The notes: a model not told the origin generated them from the letters alone. A stretch of DNA of 64,000 nt from Candidatus Peregrinibacteria bacterium (GCA_018655275.1 JABIJZ010000004.1:207337-271336), one strand, 5' to 3'; shown: positions 42,805-51,259, counted from the first letter of the stretch. A program made the numbers and translations.

Positions 42805-42939
42805 GTGAAAAAATCTTCATCAAATACTAAAATTGATAGGAAAACTTTAAAAAAAGTTTTTGGAAAGCTTAAAAAGGTTAGGCATAATATTTCTAAAATC
42901 AAGAGGATAGGTGGTTCGGGGGATTTATTTAAGAATTAG
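42805..42939 (+). CDS. Small Lys-rich protein, GTG start
   Basis: The 44 codons begin GTG and read KKSSSNTKIDRKTLKKVFGK, then more basic residues ending GGSGDLFKN. The stop overlaps the end of the convergent 1065-residue gene by 11 nt. It is strongly basic and amphipathic, perhaps nucleic-acid binding. The family is not recognised and it may be spurious. It lies within the segment between the 25-bp direct repeats. Confidence 0.35.
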   Translation: MKKSSSNTKIDRKTLKKVFGKLKKVRHNISKIKRIGGSGDLFKN

Positions 42940-45900
42940 GGAATGGGACTGTGTGGACGCCTAGGTCGATGATTACGGGCTCGTTATCCCAATAATACAG
43001 ATCTAGGTTGATTTTAATTTTTGTTTTGTCTAAGGTCCCATCTGGTTTTTTGGGATGGCCCATTGTTGTTATTGTGACGTCGGCTGATTGCGTCATTTGT
43101 GCTACGTATAGGTCTCCTCCGGAATCAAATGAATGTTCTCCGAAGTGTCCGCTTGGTCCTGAAAACTCTGAATTGTCGGGTGTTAGTGCATGTAGGTGAA
43201 AACTTACGATCCCCGGGGCTTGAAATAAATCACCGTTGTTGGATAAAAAGCCTCCATCCGAATCTGAAAAAGAAAATTGGTTTATTGGCACAAGAGTGTT
43301 GTTTTTGTATCTAAACACTCCACCTTTTTCTGTGGTTTTATCTTTTATGTCTTGGGCTACTATTTGTCCGATTTGTTGTTTGAATTCTTCTGTTTCTAGT
43401 GCTTTTTGTAGTAGATGTAGTTTTATTAATTGGATGGGGTTGATTTTTGAAATGTTTGGTCTTTCAGTGTATTTTTTGTTTTTGAATTGTTGTTTTACAG
43501 ATTCATTGACTTCTTTTCTTTGAGCAGGTTTTGTTTTGTATAATGTTTTTGCTGTTTTTTCTAACTCCTTTCTGTTTTGCAGTAATTCTGTTAGTTGAGG
43601 ATTGTTGGCTATTGCATTTAGTGTGAACAGGTCTGATGCATTGTATTGTATGTCGAGATTTTTACATAATGTGATTGTGGCCTCGAATTTCTCGGAATCA
43701 AAGTCTTTGTGGATTATTAAAATTGTAAAATAGTCTTCAGCTTCTAGCGAGCTGATATTTAGAACTTTTTTTATTGTTTCGCATGTTTTGTTGAATTCAG
43801 GAGACTCTATCTCTTCGAATGAGAATACGGAATTGTTGTAGTCCTGGAAAAGATTTAAGGTTTTTTGGATTTGATTTGGATGGCTTAACCCTGATATTCT
43901 TGTTTTTAGTCTTAGGGCAAAGGATTTGAATTCTTTAGAGAAAAGTATTTTGACTGCATCAGGTTTTCGTGAAAATAGAACTCTTGTGTAAGAATAGTCA
44001 TGAATGGATCTCATTTGAAATCCTAGCTCTGCTAGTTTGACTTTTGTTAATTTTAATTTTTCTAAGTTTTCTGCTTTTAATGTTTCTTCTAGAACAAGTT
44101 CTTCTTTAAATAATGCAGCGTTTGTGTGTTTTGTTATGTAGTTGAAGGTTTGGAGGGTCTTGTCTGATTTAAGTTTTGACAATGTTGTTTCTGACAATTC
44201 TAATTTGACGGGAGGGGCTTCGGAGAAAAGATTGGGTAATTGCTCTTTTCGGAAACCGTATTTGTTTTTGTCTGTCAGTACTTTTGCGATTTTCAAGAAG
44301 AGTTTTGGTTTCTCAAATATCTCTGAATTTAGTTCAGAAAGCAAACGTTTCTGGTCGTAAGTATTTGTAGTTAAAAAGTCGAAGATTTTTTTTGTGTCGG
44401 GGGATAGTATTATTCTGGGTGATTTCATGTGCGTTTCCAGTACTGCCAAGAGGTTGAATAAGGTTGTTGGTTTTGGGATGATTCTGTTGGTTATTGCAGA
44501 GTCAAATGCGTTTCGGAAGTTTTGACTTAGCAGCTTTTTTGTTTTCTCTTTGTTTTCCCAAAGTTTTGTCATTGCAATGAATCCTGAATCTTCTATCCCA
44601 AAGCGGTTTTTTATCTCAAGCATTAGTCTTTGGAAGTCTTTGTCTGACATTATTTCGTATATTTTTTCTATTGGTTCTTTTTCGGATGCTGATGCTGATG
44701 CTGATGCTGATTTGGTTTTTTTTCTAAAATAATTGAATAGTCTTTCGAGGTTTGTTGGGTGTCCCGCATAGGTCTTGAAATTTTTCCTTAGTTCCAGAAT
44801 TACTTTTTCTGACAGGTCGAGTCTTTTTGTTTCTAAAAACAATAAAGAGGTTTTATCTAGATATCCGCTAAGGACTGCTGGTGTTTGTTCTAGAACGATC
44901 TCTAATATTTTGGATATTGAATCTTTGTTTTCTTCTGAATAGATGGAAATAATTGTATTTATGAGTTCAGGGTATTTGAAGATTTTTTTAGCTTTTATGT
45001 ATAGCTCTTTTATCCATTCTAAGAATTCTTTTGATGTTATGGTTTGTTTTATGTTTTCTGGTACATTTTCTTGAAGGTGGGTTTCGTAGTCGTCTATGGC
45101 TTTTGCTAGATTTGTGCCAATTGCTTTGAGAAATGTGTCTATTTGTCTTGGTGTTAGGTCGTGATTTGCGGCATGTTTTAATGTACTTATTGTCGACCAT
45201 CGGCAAAGGCTTGCTGAAAAGTCTACTGCTTTGTTGTGTCCGTAAGTTTCTTCTATATATTGACGAAAAGTTTCTGTGATAGGACCTTCTATTATGGCGA
45301 ATGTTTCCAGGTCTGTGTTCGCGAGGGAGGCTATGGTGTTTGGGCGTATTGGGAGGTCGTGGGATTCAAGGAATGTCCTTATTCGTTGGGCTTTTTCTCC
45401 GAAACCTTCAAGTTTGATGTTTTTTGTTAAGCGTGTGAGTGCTCTTAGGTCGTAAGAACTGCTGATTTTAACTTCTGGAAAGTGTTGTCTTAGGAATGCC
45501 GCTGATTTTTTTAAATGTGTTATTGAAGTCTCTGGGTCTTGTACTGCGTATATGTGTGTTTCCAGTTCATTCATTGTGTTTATTCCAAAGTTTTCTTTTA
45601 AACATTCAGAATAGTCTTTGAATTGCTCGCTCATCAGAGTTTCTACCCTTAATGGGTCTATTTTTTTATAATCATTTTTCGTGATCGATTTTAGTAATTG
45701 TGTGTGTATTGGGACGTCTTTGGTGTCGAAATGATGTATTGTCCAAAAAAGGATTTGTTGGAACAGGGGCGTTTCAATGACTTTTGATATGGATTCTGCG
45801 TCATACCTGAAATCATTTAGAATGGCGGTTTTTTCTTCTGAGGAAAGTAAAGGTTTTTCGATTTCTGGTTTTGCGAAGTATCCATCCAAAGGTGAGTTAA

Positions 45901-46126
45901 GAACATTTTGAATTTCTTCTAACAGTATTTCAGTTTCGAATAAAAGTAGTCTTTGTGTTACAGATAAGTGGGTTTTTTTTAATTTCTGTAGTTCTTCTTT
46001 GTATTCCGTCATTTTTCTTTCGAGATTCTCAATTTCGTTTGGAGTATTTGTTATTTCGCGAACTGAACTTAAGGAAGAATGGATTTCCCTAACCCTTGAT
46101 TCAGACGGAGTTTCGTTTTGGCTCAT
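42929..46126 (-). CDS. Very large orphan protein, 1065 residues
   Basis: Mostly helical and Lys/Glu/Leu-rich from an early coiled coil (NEIENLERKMTEYKEELQKL) to about residue 920. A short Ser-Ala run lies near 475, encoded by a 6-bp repeat. The C-terminal 130 residues are a beta-rich domain with FHLHALTPDN, GPSGHFGE, GGDLYVAQMTQSADVTITT and VIIDLGVHTVP. The H-x-H, then P-S, then D-L order recalls JAMM/MPN metalloproteases, but the spacing is unusual and I treat it as a hint only. No signal peptide. The segment is more AT-rich than its neighbours and bounded by 25-bp direct repeats, which suggests acquisition. Confidence 0.8.
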   Translation of the reverse strand: MSQNETPSESRVREIHSSLSSVREITNTPNEIENLERKMTEYKEELQKLKKTHLSVTQRLLLFETEILLEEIQNVLNSPLDGYFAKPEIEKPLLSSEEKTAILNDFRYDAESISKVIETPLFQQILFWTIHHFDTKDVPIHTQLLKSITKNDYKKIDPLRVETLMSEQFKDYSECLKENFGINTMNELETHIYAVQDPETSITHLKKSAAFLRQHFPEVKISSSYDLRALTRLTKNIKLEGFGEKAQRIRTFLESHDLPIRPNTIASLANTDLETFAIIEGPITETFRQYIEETYGHNKAVDFSASLCRWSTISTLKHAANHDLTPRQIDTFLKAIGTNLAKAIDDYETHLQENVPENIKQTITSKEFLEWIKELYIKAKKIFKYPELINTIISIYSEENKDSISKILEIVLEQTPAVLSGYLDKTSLLFLETKRLDLSEKVILELRKNFKTYAGHPTNLERLFNYFRKKTKSASASASASEKEPIEKIYEIMSDKDFQRLMLEIKNRFGIEDSGFIAMTKLWENKEKTKKLLSQNFRNAFDSAITNRIIPKPTTLFNLLAVLETHMKSPRIILSPDTKKIFDFLTTNTYDQKRLLSELNSEIFEKPKLFLKIAKVLTDKNKYGFRKEQLPNLFSEAPPVKLELSETTLSKLKSDKTLQTFNYITKHTNAALFKEELVLEETLKAENLEKLKLTKVKLAELGFQMRSIHDYSYTRVLFSRKPDAVKILFSKEFKSFALRLKTRISGLSHPNQIQKTLNLFQDYNNSVFSFEEIESPEFNKTCETIKKVLNISSLEAEDYFTILIIHKDFDSEKFEATITLCKNLDIQYNASDLFTLNAIANNPQLTELLQNRKELEKTAKTLYKTKPAQRKEVNESVKQQFKNKKYTERPNISKINPIQLIKLHLLQKALETEEFKQQIGQIVAQDIKDKTTEKGGVFRYKNNTLVPINQFSFSDSDGGFLSNNGDLFQAPGIVSFHLHALTPDNSEFSGPSGHFGEHSFDSGGDLYVAQMTQSADVTITTMGHPKKPDGTLDKTKIKINLDLYYWDNEPVIIDLGVHTVPFPNS
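44685..44711 (+). repeat. Coding hexanucleotide microsatellite
   Basis: GATGCT is repeated four and a half times and is read on the minus strand as alternating Ser-Ala codons in the 1065-residue gene. A change in copy number would keep the frame and vary the length of the linker. Confidence 0.9.
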
Positions 46127-46149
46127 TTTTATGCAAAGTTAATCTTTTA

Positions 46150-46155
46150 ATTGTA
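46150..46155 (-). promoter_or_regulatory. Extended -10 promoter of the 1065-residue gene
   Basis: On the minus strand TGATACAAT (extended -10, box TACAAT at 46150-46155) lies 24 nt before the ATG. No good -35 is visible, as expected for an extended -10 promoter. Confidence 0.45.
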
Positions 46156-46187
46156 TCATAAAAGGTGTTTGTTGGGAATGTTTTGTC

Positions 46188-46212
46188 TTTGTGTTGTGCC
46201 GGAGGAGTAGGG
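46188..46212 (+). repeat. 25-bp direct repeat, right copy
   Basis: Identical to the topA 3' end at 42750-42774. Here it is non-coding and lies 14 nt before the convergent phosphohexomutase stop. Deleting one copy with the intervening DNA would join topA directly to the phosphohexomutase gene. Confidence 0.9.
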
Positions 46213-46225
46213 GTGGGCGAGGTTT

Positions 46226-47758
46226 TCACTCTGCATACCATCCCAAATCAACATCCGGATGTTTTTTGAGTTGTTCGATGAAGATTTCTTGGATTTTGGC
46301 GAGGCGTTCTGGGGAAGTTGATTCGAATCTTAGTGTGAGGTTTGGTGAGGTGTTTGAGGCGCGGACTGCTCCCCAGGACAGGTCGTCGAATTTGACGCGG
46401 ACGCCGTCGATTGTGATGCATTCGTAGTCGGTTTCTTGGGCGAAATGGGCGGTGAGTTGTTCGACTATTGCGAATTTTTTGTCGTCTGGGGTGTGGGCTT
46501 TGAATTCGGGAGTCATGTATGTTTTTGGGAGGTCGTTGAATTGTTGTGAGAAAGGGGTTTGTGTTTTTGCGAGAATTTCCAGGATTTTTAAAGTTGCTAG
46601 AAATGCGTCGTCGAATCCGTAATAATTTTCTCCGAAGAACATGTGGCCTGAGACTTCGCCTCCGAGGAGGGCTTGGAGATCTTTCATGCGTTGTTCGATG
46701 AAGCTGTGGCCGGTTTTTGACATTACTGGGGTTGCGCCGAGGGCGTCCATGCGGTTTATGATTGCTTGGGAAACTTTTACGTCGAAAACGATTTGTGGTT
46801 GTGTGTGGCGGGTGACGAGGTCTTGTGTGAGTAGGAGAAGGAGGTAGTCGGCGGAATAATGTGTACCTTCTTCGTCGATGATTCCAATACGGTCGCCGTC
46901 GCCGTCGTATCCTACACCAAGGTCTGCTTTGTGAGCGCGGACTTCTTCGATGAGGTCTTTCATGTTGTGGAGTTCTTCTGGGTTCGCTTCGTGGTTTGGG
47001 AATGTGCCGTCTGGTTCGCAGTATAGTTTTATGACTTCTAGATTCGGGATTTGTTCGAGGAGTTCTGGGGCGAATGGGCCTGCGACTCCGTTTCCTGCGT
47101 CGATTACTACTTTTAGGGGTTTTGTGAAATTGGCGTGGTCGATTTTTGTGAGGAGTTCTTCTTTGTATAGTGGCCAGATGTTTTGTTGGTCGAGGGTGCC
47201 GGGGGGGGTGGTTTCCCGGAGGTTGGGTGTTTTTAGGGAACCTTCGGGAGGGTTTCCCGGAGGTTGGGTGTTTTCGGGGGACCTTCGGGAATTGATTGAG
47301 TTGAGGTCTTCTTCAGCTAACCCCTCTGCGATTTCTCGGATTTTTTGAAGTTCGTCGCCGCAGATTGAATGGGCGTTGTTGGCGACTGTTTTGATGCCGT
47401 TGTATTCTTTTGGATTGTGGGAAGCGGTGATGTTTGTGGCTGAATCGAAAGCGAGTGCTTCGCAGCAGCTTGCGAAATAAATCATTGGTGATGGAGCGAG
47501 TCCGATGTCTGTGACGTCGAGACCTTCTGTGAGTAGTCCTTCGATGAATGCTTTTTGGAGAGCTGGGCTAGATTCGCGAACGTCGCGTCCGACGGCCATA
47601 TGCTGGGTGTTGTATGTTTGTTGGAGGTAGATTGCGGTTGCGCGACCGATCATGTATACAGATTCTTCTGTGAGGTCTGGTGTGTCGCTAGGATCTATTG
47701 GTTGGGCGATTCCTCGAATGTCGTATGCTCGGAAAATTTGTGGGTTTATTTTTGGCAT
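46226..47758 (-). CDS. Phosphomannomutase/phosphoglucomutase with repeat-derived insertion
   Basis: Alpha-D-phosphohexomutase of 510 residues (about 450-460 is usual). It moves phosphate between C6 and C1 of a hexose, probably for cell-surface sugar nucleotides. FRAYDIRGIA starts the fold, TASHNPKEYNGIK holds the phosphoserine, GYDGDGDRIGIID binds the metal and GGEVSGHMFFGE binds the sugar. About 27 extra residues (from SRRSPENTQPPGN to TPNLRETTPPG) come from the palindromic repeat at 47214-47290, inserted between two domain I elements. I start it at ATG 47758 (MPKINPQIFRAYDIRG), 22 nt after the Fic stop. Confidence 0.92.
   Translation of the reverse strand: MPKINPQIFRAYDIRGIAQPIDPSDTPDLTEESVYMIGRATAIYLQQTYNTQHMAVGRDVRESSPALQKAFIEGLLTEGLDVTDIGLAPSPMIYFASCCEALAFDSATNITASHNPKEYNGIKTVANNAHSICGDELQKIREIAEGLAEEDLNSINSRRSPENTQPPGNPPEGSLKTPNLRETTPPGTLDQQNIWPLYKEELLTKIDHANFTKPLKVVIDAGNGVAGPFAPELLEQIPNLEVIKLYCEPDGTFPNHEANPEELHNMKDLIEEVRAHKADLGVGYDGDGDRIGIIDEEGTHYSADYLLLLLTQDLVTRHTQPQIVFDVKVSQAIINRMDALGATPVMSKTGHSFIEQRMKDLQALLGGEVSGHMFFGENYYGFDDAFLATLKILEILAKTQTPFSQQFNDLPKTYMTPEFKAHTPDDKKFAIVEQLTAHFAQETDYECITIDGVRVKFDDLSWGAVRASNTSPNLTLRFESTSPERLAKIQEIFIEQLKKHPDVDLGWYAE
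47214..47290 (+). repeat. Palindromic repeat family A, copy 3, inside the phosphohexomutase gene
   Basis: Unit 1 arms are TCCCGGAGGT (47214-47223) and ACCTTCGGGA (47240-47249). Unit 2 arms are TCCCGGAGGT (47255-47264) and ACCTTCGGGA (47281-47290). The 41-bp period equals the other two copies. The loops are GGGTGTTTTTAGGG and GGGTGTTTTCGGGG. Translation passes through both units without a stop. Confidence 0.95.
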
Positions 47759-47780
47759 GAGGGATGGGTGATTTTGTAGG

Positions 47781-48722
47781 TTAGGAATGTGTGTTATTTT
47801 TTTGTGCTTTGATGTATCTTTCAACAGCTTCTTTTGTAGTCATCCAGTTTCTTTGAATTTTAATTGCTTCTAATTTACCTTCTTTAGCCAATTTGCCAAG
47901 GTAGGCTTGTGAATATGAGCAGTATTTTGTTGCTGTGGCTAGGTTAATGAAGTTTTCTTTATCTTTTGATGGTGTGAGAACGTCTAAATAAATATTTAGT
48001 GATCGTAATACGGCTTGGGATATGAATAAGACTAATGGCTTGTAATTTCCGTTGTCGGCCATCTCTAAAACTCTGTAGTATTTTTGTCTATCATTTTTTT
48101 GAATAATAGCGATAGGGAAACCGTATTGTATTAAGAATATGTTCATGAGAAGTCGTCCTGTTCGCCCATTCCCATCCTGAAAAGGGTGAATGTGTACAAA
48201 CTTGTGATGAAATATTGTTGCAAATTCTACGATGTCTATTTTTTTGTAGTTTTTTTTTGCCCAATTGGCGAGTTCTTTCATTTTGAAAGGGATCTCTAAT
48301 GCTTTTGGAGGAACGTGTTCAGTGCCTGCAATAAAGACATCAACATCTCTGTATTGTCCGGCTATGTTTTTGTCAATATTTTGAATGATTAAGGAGTGTA
48401 GTTCTTTGATGAGATGTTCGGAAAATGTAAAATTTTTGCTGTGCTCAATGGTTTCGTAAAGAAAATCGAGTGCTTCTTTGTGATTTTTTGCCTCCAAATG
48501 GTCTTTCAATGATTTTCCTTTGACGGTTATCCCTTGCTGAATAACCCAATAAGTTTCTTTCAATGTGAGGGTGTTTCCCTCAATAGCATTTGAATTGTAG
48601 GTCATTTCTACTTCAAAACGCTCTTTCAGCTGAAGCAGAAGTGTTTTAGAAATAGGTCGAAGTTTGTTTAACTTCTTTAGTTTTTCTTCAAGGATTTTTT
48701 TTAGTGATTCTTGTGTCGACAT
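47781..48722 (-). CDS. Fic-family protein with HTH tail
   Basis: Fic enzymes usually transfer AMP to hydroxyl side chains of target proteins. The 313 residues carry the N-terminal inhibitory helix motif TYNSNAIEGN (S-x-x-x-E-G/N type, class II) and the catalytic loop HIHPFQDGNGRTGRLL, which is complete. A C-terminal winged-helix-like segment follows (YSQAYLGKLAKEGKLEAIKI, TTKEAVERYIKA). I use ATG 48722 rather than a TTG at 48758, because a good promoter overlaps the latter. No antitoxin gene is adjacent, so it is self-inhibited rather than part of a toxin-antitoxin pair. Confidence 0.92.
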   Translation of the reverse strand: MSTQESLKKILEEKLKKLNKLRPISKTLLLQLKERFEVEMTYNSNAIEGNTLTLKETYWVIQQGITVKGKSLKDHLEAKNHKEALDFLYETIEHSKNFTFSEHLIKELHSLIIQNIDKNIAGQYRDVDVFIAGTEHVPPKALEIPFKMKELANWAKKNYKKIDIVEFATIFHHKFVHIHPFQDGNGRTGRLLMNIFLIQYGFPIAIIQKNDRQKYYRVLEMADNGNYKPLVLFISQAVLRSLNIYLDVLTPSKDKENFINLATATKYCSYSQAYLGKLAKEGKLEAIKIQRNWMTTKEAVERYIKAQKNNTHS

Positions 48723-48747
48723 GCATGGGTTGGATAGGCTTGTTTCT

Positions 48748-48776
48748 ATTGTATCCAACCCTACTTATGTTTTCAA
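48748..48776 (-). promoter_or_regulatory. Promoter of the Fic gene
   Basis: On the minus strand TTGAAA (48771-48776), a 17-bp spacer and TACAAT (48748-48753), with a start near 48741 and a short leader before the ATG at 48722. Confidence 0.65.
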
Positions 48777-48789
48777 GGGGAAGTTTTAT

Positions 48790-49350
48790 TTATTTGTATT
48801 TAGTTTCGTTCATTGTCTCGTTGATGTCTTTTAGACGTTGAGGGATTTTCATTTCTTTGAGTAGTTTGGCTGTGTGTGGTGGGACGAGAGCTTCCCATTC
48901 TGAATTGGTGTCGGTTGAATTTGTAATTGCTTCGCGGATTTTTGTTGCTGAGATTGGCAGAACGCGTTTGATTTGGATGAGCTGTTTGTTTGATTGTGAG
49001 CCTTCGTAGCAAGCTTTTACGATTTGTGAACCGGTGTAGATTGTGTCGTATGGCGGTAAATAGAGGTTCATGTGGTCGACCCAGAGTGCGTAGTTGTTGA
49101 TGTTGCGGATTGGGATTATTGAGTAGTTTTCGCAGGGGATTTTTTCGGCTCTGAGCGTTTCGTCGATGAGGTGGTATCGTTCGCCGGCTGTTAATGGGTT
49201 TTCTGGGACGTAGTTTTTTTCGGCGCTGCCGATCGCTAGGATTATGTGGTCGTTTTCTTCGAGGATTTTTTTGACTATGTCTAAGTGGCCTTTGTGAAAA
49301 GGTTGGAAACGTCCGACGAATAGTCCGATTTTGCGTGGCGAATTGCTCAT
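48790..49350 (-). CDS. nadM: Nicotinamide-nucleotide adenylyltransferase (NadM type)
   Basis: Joins ATP with NMN (or NaMN) to give NAD or its deamido form. The 186 residues carry the nucleotidyltransferase signature GLFVGRFQPFHKGHL (the H-x-G-H motif) and the second motif ISATKIREAI (I-S-x-x-x-x-R). The size and the G-R-F-Q-P-x-H-x-G-H form fit the archaeal-type NadM rather than NadD. The start overlaps the nadE stop by 4 nt, so the two genes form one NAD-biosynthesis unit. Confidence 0.9.
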   Translation of the reverse strand: MSNSPRKIGLFVGRFQPFHKGHLDIVKKILEENDHIILAIGSAEKNYVPENPLTAGERYHLIDETLRAEKIPCENYSIIPIRNINNYALWVDHMNLYLPPYDTIYTGSQIVKACYEGSQSNKQLIQIKRVLPISATKIREAITNSTDTNSEWEALVPPHTAKLLKEMKIPQRLKDINETMNETKYK

Positions 49351-50123
49351 GCTGGTATTATATATGGTGTTTTCGATTTATGCTCGTTTTTTTTGATTCG
49401 GTCGAGGATGTCGAGGACACGGACTTCTTGTAGATTTGGGTTTTTGGCTTTCAAGGTTTCGAGTGTTTTTTCTGGTGTGCCTTCGGTCTCGAGGGTTTTG
49501 AGAATTTTGTCGATTTCTTTGTATGTTAGGCCGAGTTCGTCTTCGTCGGTTTGACCTCTGTATAATTCTGCGGAAGGTGCTTTTTGGATAATTTCGTCGG
49601 GAAGGCTTAGGTATTCTGAGAGCTCTGTGACTTCGGTTTTGTATAAATCGCCGATAGGCATGAAGTCGCATGCGAGGTCTCCGAATTTTGTACCGTATCC
49701 TATTCGAAGTTCTGACTTGTTGCTTGTGCCTACGACTAATGCGTTTTCTGAGTTTGCGAAATTGTATAAAATGATGCTTCGGGCTCGGGCTTTTGTGTTC
49801 ATTTGTGCGAGTCTTGATGGTTGCCAGGGTAGGTGAAGTAGGTCGAGTAGGTATTTGTTGATCGGGATTGTGTGGTAGGTGATGCCCATGAATTTGCAGA
49901 GTTGTTTTGAATGAGATGTGTTTTCGTCTCGTGTTACGCCGTTTTCTGGCATTAGTAATGCGGTCACGTTTTTTGGTCCGATTGCGTCTGCTAGAAGTTT
50001 GAGTACGAGTGCAGAATCAATGCCGCCTGAAACGCCTAGGACTGCTTTTGTGAGTCCTGTTGCTGCGACGTATTTCTTTATTTCTCCGAGGAGATGAGTG
50101 TGTGTGTTTTGTGGGTTTTTCAT
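49347..50123 (-). CDS. nadE: NAD synthetase
   Basis: Ammonia-dependent NAD synthetase that amidates deamido-NAD, 258 residues. The PP-loop is GVSGGIDSALVLKLL. The rest shows MPENGVTRDEN, ARSIILYNFANSENALVVG, GTSNKSELRIGYGTKFGD and DLYKTEVTELSEYL. There is no glutaminase domain, so it uses ammonia or a partner. I use ATG 50123 (MKNPQNTHTHLLGEIKKY) rather than one 13 codons upstream that adds a His/Pro/Thr run. Confidence 0.93.
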   Translation of the reverse strand: MKNPQNTHTHLLGEIKKYVAATGLTKAVLGVSGGIDSALVLKLLADAIGPKNVTALLMPENGVTRDENTSHSKQLCKFMGITYHTIPINKYLLDLLHLPWQPSRLAQMNTKARARSIILYNFANSENALVVGTSNKSELRIGYGTKFGDLACDFMPIGDLYKTEVTELSEYLSLPDEIIQKAPSAELYRGQTDEDELGLTYKEIDKILKTLETEGTPEKTLETLKAKNPNLQEVRVLDILDRIKKNEHKSKTPYIIPA

Positions 50124-50220
50124 TTGTGTTGGGTGGGTGTGGAGGTGTGGGGAATTCGACAAAGCTAGAAATGCTTGTGTATTTTAGAGGAAAAGGTGGG
50201 GTAATAGAAGGGGATTTTTG

Positions 50221-50271
50221 TTTCTCCCCGGGGATGATTTTCCCCCAGGTTGGGATTTTTCTCCCCGGGGA
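50221..50271 (+). repeat. Palindromic repeat family D
   Basis: Two copies of TTCTCCCCGGGGA (50222-50234 and 50259-50271), each containing the palindrome TCCCCGGGGA, flank a segment with CCCCCAGGTTGGGATTTTT. The AGGTTGGG core recalls the loops of families A and B. It lies between nadE and the first Cys-rich gene. Confidence 0.75.
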
Positions 50272-50291
50272 CAGTATGGTAGGATTAGCTC

Positions 50292-51233
50292 ATGAGCGTT
50301 GCCCAAAATTTTATCGAGGAGTACAAAAAGCTTTTTGATTCTTGTCCGCACAGAAATTTTATGCAGGTGGAGGTGGAAAATTGTGAGTATACGGATTTTA
50401 TGCATAATTCGAAGGATTGTTATTATTGTTTTGATGGTGCTCAGAATGATGGGATTTTGTATTCGGATTGGGTGATTTTCTCCAAGGATTCGAGTGATTG
50501 TTCTCATCTTAAGAATTGTGAACTTTGTTATGGGTGCTTGGATTGTGATGGGTGTTTTAATTGTGATTTTTTGTGGGACTGTGCGGGAATGAAGGATTCG
50601 AAATTTTGTTCCAATTGCACGAGTTGTGAGTATTGTTTCATGTGTTGTGGACTGAAGCATAAGAAGTTTTTTGTTTTTAATGAGGAGTGTGCTGGGCGTG
50701 AAGAATATGAAAAGAAGGTCTCCGAGTTGATTGGGGATGGCGATATGGTGGCTCAAGAAAGGTTGTGGGATCAGTTTTTGGATTTTGTTGCCGATAAGCC
50801 TCGGATTGCTTTTCATTCTGATCGTTCCGAAGATTGTGTTGGAGATTTTTTGTTTGAAGCTGCAAATGTGTACTATGGTTTTGGCGTGATAAAGGAGAAG
50901 GATTCGATGTATGTGTATGATTTGGGGTCCTATAATTCTACTCATAATAATTGTGATTGTTATTTGGGTGGAGGGCTTGAACTTTGTTATGAGTGTATGT
51001 ATATGGGGTCTTCGTACAATTGCGATTTTTGTTTTAAGTGCAGGAATTGTACGGATTGTGATTTTTGTGTGCAGTGTGTGCATTGCACGGATTGTTTTGG
51101 GTGTTCGTATTTGAAGCACAAGAAATATCATATTTTGAACAAGCCATACGGGAAGGAGGAGTATTTTGAGAAAGTTGAGCAGTTGAAAAAGGCGTTGAAG
51201 GAAGAGGGGCTGTATCGGGCGTTGTGGGCTTAG
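50292..51233 (+). CDS. Cys-rich two-repeat protein (first of a tandem pair)
   Basis: The 313 residues include about 34 Cys, mostly spaced C-x2-C or C-x2-C-x2-C in two blocks (about 30-115 and 215-275). Each block ends in a basic motif followed by an Asn and EEY (GLKHKKFFVFNEECAGREEY and YLKHKKYHILNKPYGKEEYF). The protein is thus an internal duplication of about 150 residues. Regular C-x2-C spacing with alternating polar and aromatic residues suggests a repetitive beta-solenoid or a metal/Fe-S-rich fold. There is no signal peptide. I recall similar unnamed proteins from CPR genomes, but I do not know a function. A paralogue follows 26 nt later. Confidence 0.8.
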   Translation: MSVAQNFIEEYKKLFDSCPHRNFMQVEVENCEYTDFMHNSKDCYYCFDGAQNDGILYSDWVIFSKDSSDCSHLKNCELCYGCLDCDGCFNCDFLWDCAGMKDSKFCSNCTSCEYCFMCCGLKHKKFFVFNEECAGREEYEKKVSELIGDGDMVAQERLWDQFLDFVADKPRIAFHSDRSEDCVGDFLFEAANVYYGFGVIKEKDSMYVYDLGSYNSTHNNCDCYLGGGLELCYECMYMGSSYNCDFCFKCRNCTDCDFCVQCVHCTDCFGCSYLKHKKYHILNKPYGKEEYFEKVEQLKKALKEEGLYRALWA

Positions 51234-51259
51234 TTCTATGGTTGTGCTAAAATTTGGAC

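Noticed and set aside
47781..48722. Fic/antitoxin toxin-antitoxin module
   Set aside because: The inhibitory motif is in the same protein and there is no small partner gene next to it.
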